From NCBI RefSeq assembly GCF_051401765.1, contig NW_027480422.1, positions 25,128,001 through 25,192,000 on the forward strand: 64,000 nucleotides of DNA. Direction: 5' to 3'. The notes beneath the pieces are model-generated. The model worked only from the letters and a program-made list of their open reading frames with translations, was not told the DNA's origin and made no database searches. Positions 10,326 through 22,300 of this stretch are shown piece after piece. The translations under genes were made by a program, and so were the position numbers. Within the stretch, counting starts at the first letter, position 1, and each line of letters opens with the position of its first letter. This stretch comes from Calliopsis andreniformis (lineage: Eukaryota; Arthropoda; Insecta; Hymenoptera; Andrenidae).

Positions 10326-12855
10326 TATGAAAGCTACGGTCATTTCTACGCTCCGGGCAACCTAGGCTTCACTCTAGGGCGTTGCTCCACCACATCGAAT
10401 AGTTAGGGCCTTAGATGTCAATGCCAGAAGCATAAAATGCCACATATATACAACAGTCTTTCCACTGTATAATATAAATAATTGCAAACAGTGTGGAAGT
10501 AATGGTCATTTCTACGTTCCGGGCAACCTAGGCTTCACTCTAGGGCGTTGCTCAGCCACATCAAATAGCTACGGCCTTAGAAGACAACGCCATAACAATA
10601 AAATACAATATAAATACAACAGTCTTTCCATCGTGTAAAACGAATAATTGCAACTAGTCTGATAGTTATGGTCATTTCTACGTTCCGGGCAACATAGGCT
10701 TCACCCTAGGGCGTTGCTGCACCAGATCGAAAAGTTAGGGCCTAAGAAGACAATGCCAGAAGCATAAAATACGATATATGTACAACAGTTTTTCCATCGT
10801 ATATATGAGTAATTTCAACCAATGTGAAAGTAACGGCCATTTCTACGTTCCGGGCATCCTAGACTTAACACTGAGGCATTGCTCGACCAGATCGAATACA
10901 TAGGGCCTTAGAAGTCAACGCCAGAAGCATAAAGTACATTTAAAATCCAACAGTTTGTCCATCGTATAACAGGAATAATTGCCACCAGTGTGAAAGTGAT
11001 GGTCATTTCTGCATTTCGGGCAACCTAGGCTTCACTCTAGGGCGCTTCTCCTCCAGATAGAATAGATAGGGCCCAGGAAGTCAACGCCAGAAGCACAAAA
11101 TACAATATAAATACAACAGTTTTTCGATTGTATAACAGGAGTAATTGCAACCAGTGTGAAAGGTATGGTCATTTCTACGTTCCGGGCAATCTAGGCTTCT
11201 CTCTAGGGCGTTGCTCCACCAGATCGAATAGCTAGGGCCTAAGAAGCCAATCCCAGAAGCATAAAAGTCAATAGAAATACAACAGTTTTTCCATCGTATA
11301 ACAGGAATAATTGCAACCAGTGTGAAAGATATGATCAATTCTACAATACGGGCAACCTAGGCTTAACTCCAGGGCGTTGCTCCACCAGATCCAATAGTTC
11401 GGACCTTAGAAGTCAGCGCCCGAAGCTTAAAATACAATAAAAATACAAAAGTTTTTCCATCGTATAACAGGAATAATTGCAACCAGAGTGAAGGTGATGG
11501 TCACTTCTGAGTTCCGGGCAACCTAGGCTTCACTCTAGAGCGTTGCACCACCAGATCGAATAGCTAGCGCCTTAGAAGTCAACGCCAGAAGCACAAAATA
11601 AAATAGAAATACAACAGCTATTCCATCGTATAACAGGAATAATTACAACCAGTGTGAAAGTAATGGGCATTTCTACGTTCCCTGCAACCTAGGCTTCACT
11701 CCAGGGCGTTGGTCCACCAGGTCGAATAGTTAGGGCCTTAGAAAACAACTCCAGACGCATAAAATACAATATAAATACAACAGTTTTTCCATCGTATAAC
11801 AGGAATAATTGCAACCAGTGTGAAAGTGATGGTCATTTCTACGTTCCGGGCAACCTAGGCTTCACTCTAGGGCGTTGGTCCACCAGGTCGAATAGATAGC
11901 GCCTTAGAAAACAACTCCAGACGCATAAAATACAATATAAATACAACAGTTTTTCCACGGTATAAAACGAATAATTGCAACCAGTATGAAAGTTATGGTC
12001 ATTTCTACGTTCCGGGCAACCTAGGCTTCACCCTAGGGCGTTGCTCCACCAGATCGAATAGTTAGGTTCTAAGAAGTCAACGCTAGAAGCATAAAATACG
12101 ATATATGTACAAGAGCTTTTCCATCGTATCAAACGAATAAGAGCAACCAATGTGAAAGCAATGGCCATTTCTACGTTCCGGGCATCCCAGACTTAACTCT
12201 AGGGCGTTGCTCTACCAGATCGAATAGCTACAGAATTAGAAGTCGACGCCCGAAGCATAAAATACAATAAAAATACAACAGTTTTTCCATCGTATAACAG
12301 GAATAATTGCAACCAGAGTGAAGGTGATGGTCACTTCTGAGTTCCGGGCATCCTAGGCTTCATTCTAGAGCGTTGCACCACCAGATCGAATAGCTAGGGC
12401 CTTAGAAGTCAACGCCAGAAGCATAAAATAAAATATAAATACAACAGTTATTCCATCGTATAACAGGAATAATTACAACCAGTGTGAAAGTAATGGGCAT
12501 TCCTACGTTCCGTGCAACCTAGGCTTCACTCTACGGCGTTGGTCCACCATGTCGAATAGTTAGGGCCTGAGATAACAACTCCAGACGCATAATACACATT
12601 AAAAATACAACAGTTCTTTCACTGTATAACAGGAACAATTGCAACATGCCTGAACGTAATGGTCATTTCTACGTTCCTGGCAATCTGGGCTTCTCTCTAG
12701 GGCGTTGCTCCACCATATCGAATAGTTAGGGCCTAAGAAGTCAACGCCAGAAGCATAAAATACAAAATTGATACAACAGTTTTTCCATCATATAACAGGA
12801 ATAATTGCAACCAGTGTGAAAGTGTTGGTCATTTCTGCGTTCCGGACAACCTAGG
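10326..12855 (+). repeat. Diverged satellite monomers with short internal duplications
   Basis: About fifteen monomers. A block with AACCAGAGTGAAGGTGATGG and TCACTTCTGAGTTCC occurs at about 11471-11700 and again 830 bp (5 monomers) later at 12301-12530. The variant CTTAGAAAACAACTCCAG recurs in two consecutive monomers near 11740 and 11905. The monomer with GCCACATATATACAACAG near 10440 also occurs near 9275. No gene was seen. Confidence 0.83.
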
Positions 12856-13341
12856 CTTCACTCTAGGGCGTTGTTCCTCCAGATCGAATAGCTAGGGCCT
12901 AAGACGTCTACACCAGAAGCATAAAATACAATATAAATACAACAGTTTTTCCATTGTATAAAACGAATAGTTGCTACCAGTGTGAAAGTTTTGGTCATTT
13001 CTGCGTTCCAGGCCCCATAGGCTTCACTCTTGGACGTTGCCCCACCAGATCGAATAGCTAGGACCTTGGAAGTCAAAGCCACACGCAGAAAATACAATAT
13101 AAATACAACAGTTTTGCCATCGTATAAAACGAATAATTGCAATCCGTATGAAAGATATGCTCATTTCTACGTTCCGGGCAACCCAGGCTTCACCCTAGGT
13201 CGTTGCTCCACCAGATCCAATAGTTAGGACATAAGAAGTCAACGCCAGAAGCATAAAATACAAAATAGATACAACAGCTTTTCCATCATATAACAGGAAT
13301 AATTGCAACCAGTGTGAAAGTGATGGTCATTTCTACGTTCC
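12856..13341 (+). repeat. Three-monomer block, copy 2 (26-monomer offset)
   Basis: Downstream partner of 8541-9026, with the same string of private variants (GTTCCAGGCCCCATAGG, AATAGTTGCTACCAG, AAAGCCACACGCAG). Identity stops near 13341, where this copy reads GGGCGACCTAGGCTACAGG. Confidence 0.9.
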
Positions 13342-13737
13342 GGGCGACCTAGGCTACAGGCTAGGGCGTTGTTCCACCAGATCGAATAGTTAGGGCCTAA
13401 GAAGCCTACGCCAGAAGCATAAAATACAATATAAATACAACAGTTTTTCCCTTGTACAACAGGTATAATTGCAACCAGTGTGAAAGCTATGGTCATTTCC
13501 ACGTTTCGAGCGACCTAGGCTCCACTCTAGGGCGTTGCTCCACCAGATGGATTAGCTAGGGCCTTAGAAGTCAATGCCAGAAGCATAAAATACAAAATAA
13601 GTACAACAGCTTTACCATCGTATAAAATGAATAATCGCAAACAGTGTGAAGGTAATGGTCAATTCTACGTTCCGGGCAACCTAGGCTTCACTCTAGAGCG
13701 TTGCTCCACCAGATGGAATAGTTAGCGCCTTAGAAGT
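13342..13737 (+). repeat. Diverged satellite monomers
   Basis: Includes unusual variants such as GTTTCGAGCGACCTAGGC and CCAGATGGATTAGCTAGG. A related monomer, with GTTTCGGGCGACCTAGG and CAGATGGAATAGC, occurs near 60967-61022, so this type is shared by both diverged flanks. No gene was seen. Confidence 0.8.
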
Positions 13738-14291
13738 CAACGCCCAAAGCATAAAATACAAAATAAATAGAACAGTTTTTCCGTTGTATAAAACGAATAA
13801 TTGCAACCAGTGTGAAAGTTATGGTCATTTCTACGTTCCGGGCAACCTAGGCTTCACTCTAGAGCGTTGCTCCTCCAGATCGAATAGTTAGGGCCTTAGA
13901 TGTCAACGCCCGAAGCATAAAATACAAAATAAATAGAACAGTTTTTCCATTGTATAAAACGAATAATTGCAACCAGTGTGAAGGTAATGGTCATTTCTAC
14001 GTTCCGGGCAACCTAGGCTTCACTCTAGGTCGCTGCTTCACCAGATCGAATAGTTAGGGCCTTAGATGTCAACGCCCGAAGCATAAAATACAAAATAAAT
14101 AGGACATTTTTTCCATTGTATAAAACCAATAATTGCAACCAGTGTGAAAGTTATGATCATTTCTACGTCCCTAGCAGCCTAATCTTCACTCTAGGGCGTT
14201 GTTCCACCAGATCGAATAGTTAGGACCTTAGATGTCAACGCCCGAGGCATAAAATACAAAATAAATAGAACAGTTTTTCCATTGTATAGAA
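13738..14291 (+). repeat. Run of near-identical adjacent monomers (single-monomer amplification)
   Basis: Consecutive monomers share ACAAAATAAATAG (near 13759, 13925, 14091 and 14257, each 166 bp on), CCATTGTATAAAACG-like openings and GATGTCAACGCCCG. In most of the window adjacent monomers are different types that recur only after many units, so this is a local amplification of one monomer rather than a multi-monomer block. Confidence 0.8.
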
Positions 14292-17200
14292 CGAATAATT
14301 GCAACCAGTGTGAAAGTAATGGTCATTTCTACGTTCCGGGCAACCTAGGCTTCACTCTAGGGCGTTGTTCCTCCAGATCGAGTAGCCAGGGCCTAAGAAG
14401 TCTACAGCAGAAGCATCAAATACAATATAAATACAACAATTTTTCCATCGTATAACAGGAATAATTGCAACCAGTGTGAAAGTGATGGTCATTTCTACGT
14501 TCCAGGCAACCTAGGCTTCACTATAGGGCGTTGCTCCACCACATCGAATGGCTGCGGCCTTAGAAGTCAACGCCAGAAGCATAACGTACAATAAAAATCC
14601 AACAGTTTGTCCATCGTATAACAGGAATAATTGCAACCAGTGTGAAAGTAATGGTCATTTCTACGTTCCGGACAACCTAGGTTTCGCTCTAGGGCGTTGC
14701 TCCACCACATCGAATATTTAGGGCCTTGGAAAACAGCTCCAGACGCATAACATACAATAAAAATACAGCAGTTTTTTCATCGTACAACAGGAATAATTGC
14801 AACAAGCCAGAAGGTAATGGTCATTTCTACGTTCCGGGTAATCTAGGCTTCTCTCTAGGGCGTTGCTCCACCAGATCGAATAGTTAGGGCCTAAGAAGTC
14901 AACGCCAGAAGCATAAAATACAATATAAATACAACAGACTTTCCATCGTATAATACGAATAAATGCAATCAGTATGAAAGTTATGGTCATTTCTACGTTC
15001 CGGGCAACCTGGGCTTCATCAGATGGCGTTGCTCCACCAGATCCAATAGTTAGGACCTAAGAAGTCAACGCAAGAAGCATAAAATACACAATAGATACAA
15101 CAGTTTTTCCATCGTATAGCAGGAGTAATTGCAACCAGTGTGAAAGTGATGGTCATTTCTACGTTCCGGGCAATCTAGGCTTCTCTATAGGGCGTTGCTC
15201 CACCAGATCGAATAGTTAGGGCCTAAGAAGTCAACGGCAGAAGCATAAAATACAATATAAATACAACAGTTTTTCCATTGTATAACAGGTATAATTGCAA
15301 CCAGAGTGAAGGTGATGGTCACTTCTAAGTTCCGGGCAACCTAGGCTTCACCCTAGAGCGTTGCACCACCAGATCGAATAGATGCGGCCTTAGAAGTCAA
15401 CGCCAGAATCATAAAATACAATATAAATACAACAGTTTTTCCATTGTATAAAATCAATAATTGCAAACAGTGTGGAAGTGATGGTTATTACTACGTTCCG
15501 GGCAACCTAGGCTTCACGCTAGGGCGTTGCTCCACCAGATCGAATAGTTAGGGCCTAAGAAGTCAACGGCAGAAGCATAAAATACAATATAAATACAACT
15601 GTTTTTCCCTTGTACAACAGGTATAATTGCAACCAGTGTGAAAGCTATGGTCATTTCTACGTTCCGGGCAACCTAGGCTTCACTCTAGGGCGTTGCTCCA
15701 CCACATCGAATAGTTAGGGCCTTAGATGTTAATGCCAGAATCATAAAATACAATATAAATCCAACAGTTATTCCATCGTATAACAGGAATAATTACAACC
15801 AGTGTGAAAGTAATGGGCATTTCTACGTTCCGTGCAACCTAGGCTTCACTCTAGGGCGTTGCTCCACCAGGTCGAATAGTTGGGGCCTTAGAAAACAACT
15901 CCAGACGCATAAAACACAAGAAAAATACAATAGTTCTTTCATCGTATAACAGGAACAATTGCAACATGCCTGAAGGTAATGGTCATTTTTACGTTCCGGG
16001 AAATCTAGGCTTCTATCTAGGGCGTTGCTCCACCAGATCGAATAGTTAAGGACTAAGAAGTCAACGCCAGAAGCATAAAATACAATAGAGATACAACAGT
16101 TTTTCCATCGTATAACAGGAATAATAGCAACCAGTGTGAATGTGATGGTCATTTCTACATTCCGGGTAACCTAGGCTTCGCTCTAGGGCGTTGCTCCACC
16201 AGATCGAATAGTTAGGGTCTAAGAAGTCAACGCCAGAAGCATATAAATACGATATATGTAACACAGTTTTTCCATCTTATAAAACGAATAATTGACACCA
16301 GTGTGAAAGCAATGGCCATTTCTACGTACCGGGGATCCTAGACTTAACTCTGATGCATTGCTCCGCCAGATCGAAATATAGGGCCTTAGAAGTCAACGCC
16401 AGAGGCATAAAGTACAACAAAGGTCCAACAGTTTGTCCATCGTATAACAGGAATAATAGCAACCAGTGTGAAGGTAAAGGTGATTTCTACGTTCCGGGCA
16501 ACCTAGGTTTCACTCTAATGCGTTGGACCACCAGGTCGAACAGTTAGGGCCTTAGAACTCAACGCCAGAAGCACAAAATAAAATAAAAATACAACAGTTA
16601 TTCGATCGTATAACAGGAATAATTACAACCAGTGTGAAAGTAATGGGCATTTCTACGTTCCGTGCAACCTAGGCTTCACTCTAGGGCGTTGGTCCACCAG
16701 GTCGAATAGTTAGGGCCTTAGAAAACAACTCCAGACGCATTAAACACAATATAAATACAACAGTCTTTCCACGGTATAAAACGAATAATTGCAACCAGTA
16801 TGAAAGTTATGTCCATTTCTACGTTCCGGCCAACCTAGGCTTCACCCAAGGGCGTTGCTATACCAGATCGAATAGCTACGGCCTTAGAAGTCAACGCCCG
16901 AAGCATAAAATACAATAAAAATACAGCAGTTTTTCCATCGTATAACAGGAATAATAGCAACCAGTGTGAAAGATATGGTCATTTCTACGATCAGGGCAAC
17001 GTACGCTTCACTCTAGGCGTTGCTCCACCAGATCCAATAGCTAGGGCCTAAGAAGTCAACGCCAGAAGCATAACGTACAATAAAAATCCAACAGTTTGTC
17101 CATCGTATAACAGTAACAATTGCAACCAGTGTGAAAGTAACGGTCATTTCTACATTCCGGGCAACCTAGGTTTCGCTCTAGGGCGTTACTCCACCATATC

Positions 17201-19348
17201 GAATAGTTAGGGCCTTAGTAAACAACTCCAGACGCATAAAATACAATAAAAATACAGCAGTTTTTTCATCGTACAACAGGAATAATTGCAAGAAGCCAGA
17301 AGGTAATGGTCATTTCTACGTTCCGGGAAATCTAGGCTTCTCTCTAGGGCGTTGCTCCACCAGATCGAATAGTTAGGGCCTAAGATGTCAACGCCAGATG
17401 CATAAAATACAATATAAATACAACAGTTTTTCCCTCGTATAACAGGTATAATTGCAACCAGTGTGAAAGCTACGGTCATTTCTACGTTCCGGGCAACCTA
17501 GGCTTCACTCTAGGGCGTTGCTCCACCACATCGAATAGTTAGGGCCTTAGATGTCAATGCCAGAGGCATAAAATGCCATATAAATACAACAGTTTTTCCA
17601 CTGTATAGTATGAATAATTGCAAACAATGTGGAAGTAATGGTCATTTCTACGTTCCGGGCAACCTAGGCTTCACTCTAGGGCGTTGCTCAGCCACGTCAA
17701 ATAGCTAAAGCCCTAGAAGAGAACGCCATACCAATAAAATACAATATAAATACAACAGTCTTTCCATCGTATAAAACGAATAATTGCAACCAGTCTGATA
17801 GTTATGGTCATTTCTACGTTCCGGGCAACGTAGGCTTCACTCTATAGCGTTGCTCCACCAGATCGAATAGCTCGGGCCTTAGAAGTCAACGCCAGAAACG
17901 CAAAATAAAAAAAAAATACAACAGTTTTTCCATCGTATAACAGGAATAATTACAACCAGTGTGAAAGTAATGGGCATTTCTACGTTCCGGTTAGCCTAGG
18001 CTTCACCCTAGGGCGTTGCTCCACCAGATCCAATAGTTAGGACCTAAGAAGTCAACGCCAGAAGCATAAAATACAAAATAGATGCAACAGTTTTTCCATC
18101 GGATGACAGGAATAATTGCAACCAGTGTGAAAGTGTTGGTAATTTCTACGTTCCGGGCAACCTAGGCTTCACTCTAGGGCGTTGTTCCACCAGATCGAAT
18201 AGTTAGGGCCTAAGAAGACTACGCCAGAAGCATAAAATGCAATATAAATACAACAGCTTTTCCATCGTATAACACGAATAATTGCAACCAGTGTGTAAGG
18301 TATGGTCATTTCTACGTTCTGGATAACCTAGTCTTCACTCTAGAGCGTTGCTCCACCAAATCGAGTAGTTAGGGCCTAAGAAGTCAATGCCAGAAGCATA
18401 AAATGCGATATATGTACAACAGTTGTTCCATCGCATTAAATGAGTAATTGCAACCAGTGTGAAAGGTATGGTCATTTCTACGTTCGGGCAACCTAGGCTT
18501 CACTCTAGGGCGTTGCTCCACCAGATCCAATAGTTAGGGCCTAAGAAGTCAACGCCAGAAGCATAAAATACGATATATGTACAACAGTTTTTCCATCGTG
18601 TAAAACGAATAATTGCAACCAGTGTGAAGGTAATGGTCATTTCTACGTTCCAGGCAACCTCGGCTTCACTCTAGGCCGGTGCTCCATCAGGTCGAATAGT
18701 TAGGGCCTAAGTAGTGAACGCAAGAAGCATAAAATACAATATAAATACAACAGATTTTCCATCGTATAACTGGAGTAATTGCAACCAGTGTGAAAGAAAT
18801 GGTCATTTCTACGTTCCGGGCAACCTAGGCTTCACTCTAGGGCGTTGCACCACCACATCGAATAGTTAGGGCCTTAGAAGTGAATGCCAGATGCATAAAA
18901 TACAATATAAATAGAACAGTTTTTCCATTGTATAATACGAATAATTGCAACCAGTGTGATAGTTATGGTCATTCCAACGTTCCGGGCAACCCAGGCTGCA
19001 CTCTAGGGCGCTGCTCCGCCAGATCGAATAGCTAGGGCCTTAGAAGGCAACGCCAGAAGCATAAAATACAATATAAATACAACAGCTTTTCCATCGTACA
19101 AAATGAATAATTGCAAACAGTGTGAAAGTAATGGTCATTTCTACGTTCCGGGCAACCTAGGCTTCACTCTGGGGCGTTGCTCAACCATATCGAATAGTTA
19201 GGGCCCAAGAACTTAACGCCAGATGCGTAAAGTACAATAACAATACAACAGCTTTTCCATCGTATAAAACGGATAATTGCAACCAGTGTGAAAGTTATTG
19301 TCATTTCTACGTTCCGGGCAACCTAGGCTTCACTCTAGGGCGTTGCTC
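14205..19348 (+). repeat. ~31-monomer higher-order unit, copy A (5,144 bp)
   Basis: Four separate landmarks (14718, 15823, 16353, 17207) each recur exactly 5,144 bp downstream (31 x 166 minus 2). The two missing bases are visible as one-base deletions, CTCTAGGCGTTGC near 17013 and TACGTTCGGGCAACC near 18480, inherited by both copies. The left edge is where 14205 onward matches 19349 onward (TTAGGACCTTAGATGTC, CGCCCGAGGC). Substitutions are rare, for example GTATAGCAGGAG against GTATAACAGGAG near 15115 and CCATTG against CCGTTG near 15277. It includes a ten-A run near 17908, shared with copy B. Confidence 0.93.
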
Positions 19349-22300
19349 CGACAGATCGAATAGTTAGGACCTTAGATGTCAACGCCCGAGGCATAAAATA
19401 CAAAATAAATAGAACAGTTTTTCCATTGTATAGAATGAATAATTGCAACCAGTGTGAAAGTAATGGTCATTTCTACGTTCCGGGCAACCTAGGCTTCACT
19501 CTAGGGCGTTGTTCCTCCAGATCGAGTAGCCAGGGCCTAAGAAGTCTACAGCAGAAGCATCAAATACAATATAAATACAACAATTTTTCCATCGTATAAC
19601 AGGAATAATTGCAACCAGTGTGAAAGTGATGGTCATTTCTACGTTCCAGGCAACCTAGGCTTCACTATAGGGCGTTGCTCCACCACATCGAATGGCTGCG
19701 GCCTTAGAAGTCAACGCCAGAAGCATAACGTACAATAAAAATCCAACAGTTTGTCCATCGTATAACAGGAATAATTGCAACCAGTGTGAAAGTAATGGTC
19801 ATTTCTACGTTCCGGACAACCTAGGTTTCGCTCTAGGGCGTTGCTCCACCACATCGAATATTTAGGGCCTTGGAAAACAGCTCCAGACGCATAACATACA
19901 ATAAAAATACAGCAGTTTTTTCATCGTACAACAGGAATAATTGCAACAAGCCAGAAGGTAATGGTCATTTCTACGTTCCGGGTAATCTAGGCTTCTCTCT
20001 AGGGCGTTGCTCCACCAGATCGAATAGTTAGGGCCTAAGAAGTCAACGCCAGAAGCATAAAATACAATATAAATACAACAGACTTTCCATCGTATAATAC
20101 GAATAAATGCAATCAGTATGAAAGTTATGGTCATTTCTACGTTCCGGGCAACCTGGGCTTCATCAGATGGCGTTGCTCCACCAGATCCAATAGTTAGGAC
20201 CTAAGAAGTCAACGCAAGAAGCATAAAATACACAATAGATACAACAGTTTTTCCATCGTATAACAGGAGTAATTGCAACCAGTGTGAAAGTGATGGTCAT
20301 TTCTACGTTCCGGGCAATCTAGGCTTCTCTATAGGGCGTTGCTCCACCAGATCGAATAGTTAGGGCCTAAGAAGTCAACGGCAGAAGCATAAAATACAAT
20401 ATAAATACAACAGTTTTTCCGTTGTATAACAGGTATAATTGCAACCAGAGTGAAGGTGATGGTCACTTCTAAGTTCCGGGCAACCTAGACTTCACCCTAG
20501 AGCGTTGCACCACCAGATCGAATAGATGCGGCCTTAGAAGTCAACGCCAGAATCATAAAATACAATATAAATACAACAGTTTTTCCATTGTATAAAATCA
20601 ATAATTGCAAACAGTGTGGAAGTGATGGTTATTACTACGTTCCGGGCAACCTAGGCTTCACGCTAGGGCGTTGCTCCACCAGATCGAATAGTTAGGGCCT
20701 AAGAAGTCAACGGCAGAAGCATAAAATACAATATAAATACAACTGTTTTTCCCTTGTACAACAGGTATAATTGCAACCAGTGTGAAAGCTATGGTCATTT
20801 CTACGTTCCGGGCAACCTAGGCTTCACTCTAGGGCGTTGCTCCACCACATCGAATAGTTAGGGCCTTAGATGTTAATGCCAGAATCATAGAATACAATAT
20901 AAATCCAACAGTTATTCCATCGTATAACAGGAATAATTACAACCAGTGTGAAAGTAATGGGCATTTCTACGTTCCGTGCAACCTAGGCTTCACTCTAGGG
21001 CGTTGCTCCACCAGGTCGAATAGTTGGGGCCTTAGAAAACAACTCCAGACGCATAAAACACAAGAAAAATACAATAGTTCTTTCATCGTATAACAGGAAC
21101 AATTGCAACATGCCTGAAGGTAATGGTCATTTTTACGTTCCGGGAAATCTAGGCTTCTATCTAGGGCGTTGCTCCACCAGATCGAATAGTTAAGGACTAA
21201 GAAGTCAACGCCAGAAGCATAAAATACAATAGAGATACAACAGTTTTTCCATCGTATAACAGGAATAATAGCAACCAGTGTGAATGTGATGGTCATTTCT
21301 ACATTCCGGGTAACCTAGGCTTCGCTCTAGGGCGTTGCTCCACCAGATCGAATAGTTAGGGTCTAAGAAGTCAACGCCAGAAGCATATAAATACGATATA
21401 TGTAACACAGTTTTTCCATCTTATAAAACGAATAATTGACACCAGTGTGAAAGCAATGGCCATTTCTACGTACCGGGGATCCTAGACTTAACTCTGATGC
21501 ATTGCTCCGCCAGATCGAAATATAGGGCCTTAGAAGTCAACGCCAGAGGCATAAAGTACAACAAAGGTCCAACAGTTTGTCCATCGTATAACAGGAATAA
21601 TAGCAACCAGTGTGAAGGTAAAGGTGATTTCTACGTTCCGGGCAACCTAGGTTTCACTCTAATGCGTTGGACCACCAGGTCGAACAGTTAGGGCCTTAGA
21701 ACTCAACGCCAGAAGCACAAAATAAAATAAAAATACAACAGTTATTCGATCGTATAACAGGAATAATTACAACCAGTGTGAAAGTAATGGGCATTTCTAC
21801 GTTCCGTGCAACCTAGGCTTCACTCTAGGGCGTTGGTCCACCAGGTCGAATAGTTAGGGCCTTAGAAAACAACTCCAGACGCATTAAACACAATATAAAT
21901 ACAACAGTCTTTCCACGGTATAAAACGAATAATTGCAACCAGTATGAAAGTTATGTCCATTTCTACGTTCCGGCCAACCTAGGCTTCACCCAAGGGCGTT
22001 GCTATACCAGATCGAATAGCTACGGCCTTAGAAGTCAACGCCCGAAGCATAAAATACAATAAAAATACAGCAGTTTTTCCATCGTATAACAGGAATAATA
22101 GCAACCAGTGTGAAAGATATGGTCATTTCTACGATCAGGGCAACGTACGCTTCACTCTAGGCGTTGCTCCACCAGATCCAATAGCTAGGGCCTAAGAAGT
22201 CAACGCCAGAAGCATAACGTACAATAAAAATCCAACAGTTTGTCCATCGTATAACAGTAACAATTGCAACCAGTGTGAAAGTAACGGTCATTTCTACATT

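Noticed and set aside
15823..16152. Minus-strand open frame of 109 codons and dozens of similar 60-95 codon frames on both strands (for example 9739-10011, 27130-27414, 31446-31730)
   Set aside because: They are readings of the satellite itself. The period of 166 is one base more than a multiple of 3, so each monomer shifts the frame and a stop soon follows. The same peptides recur wherever the block recurs, and starts and ends follow repeat position, not gene signals.
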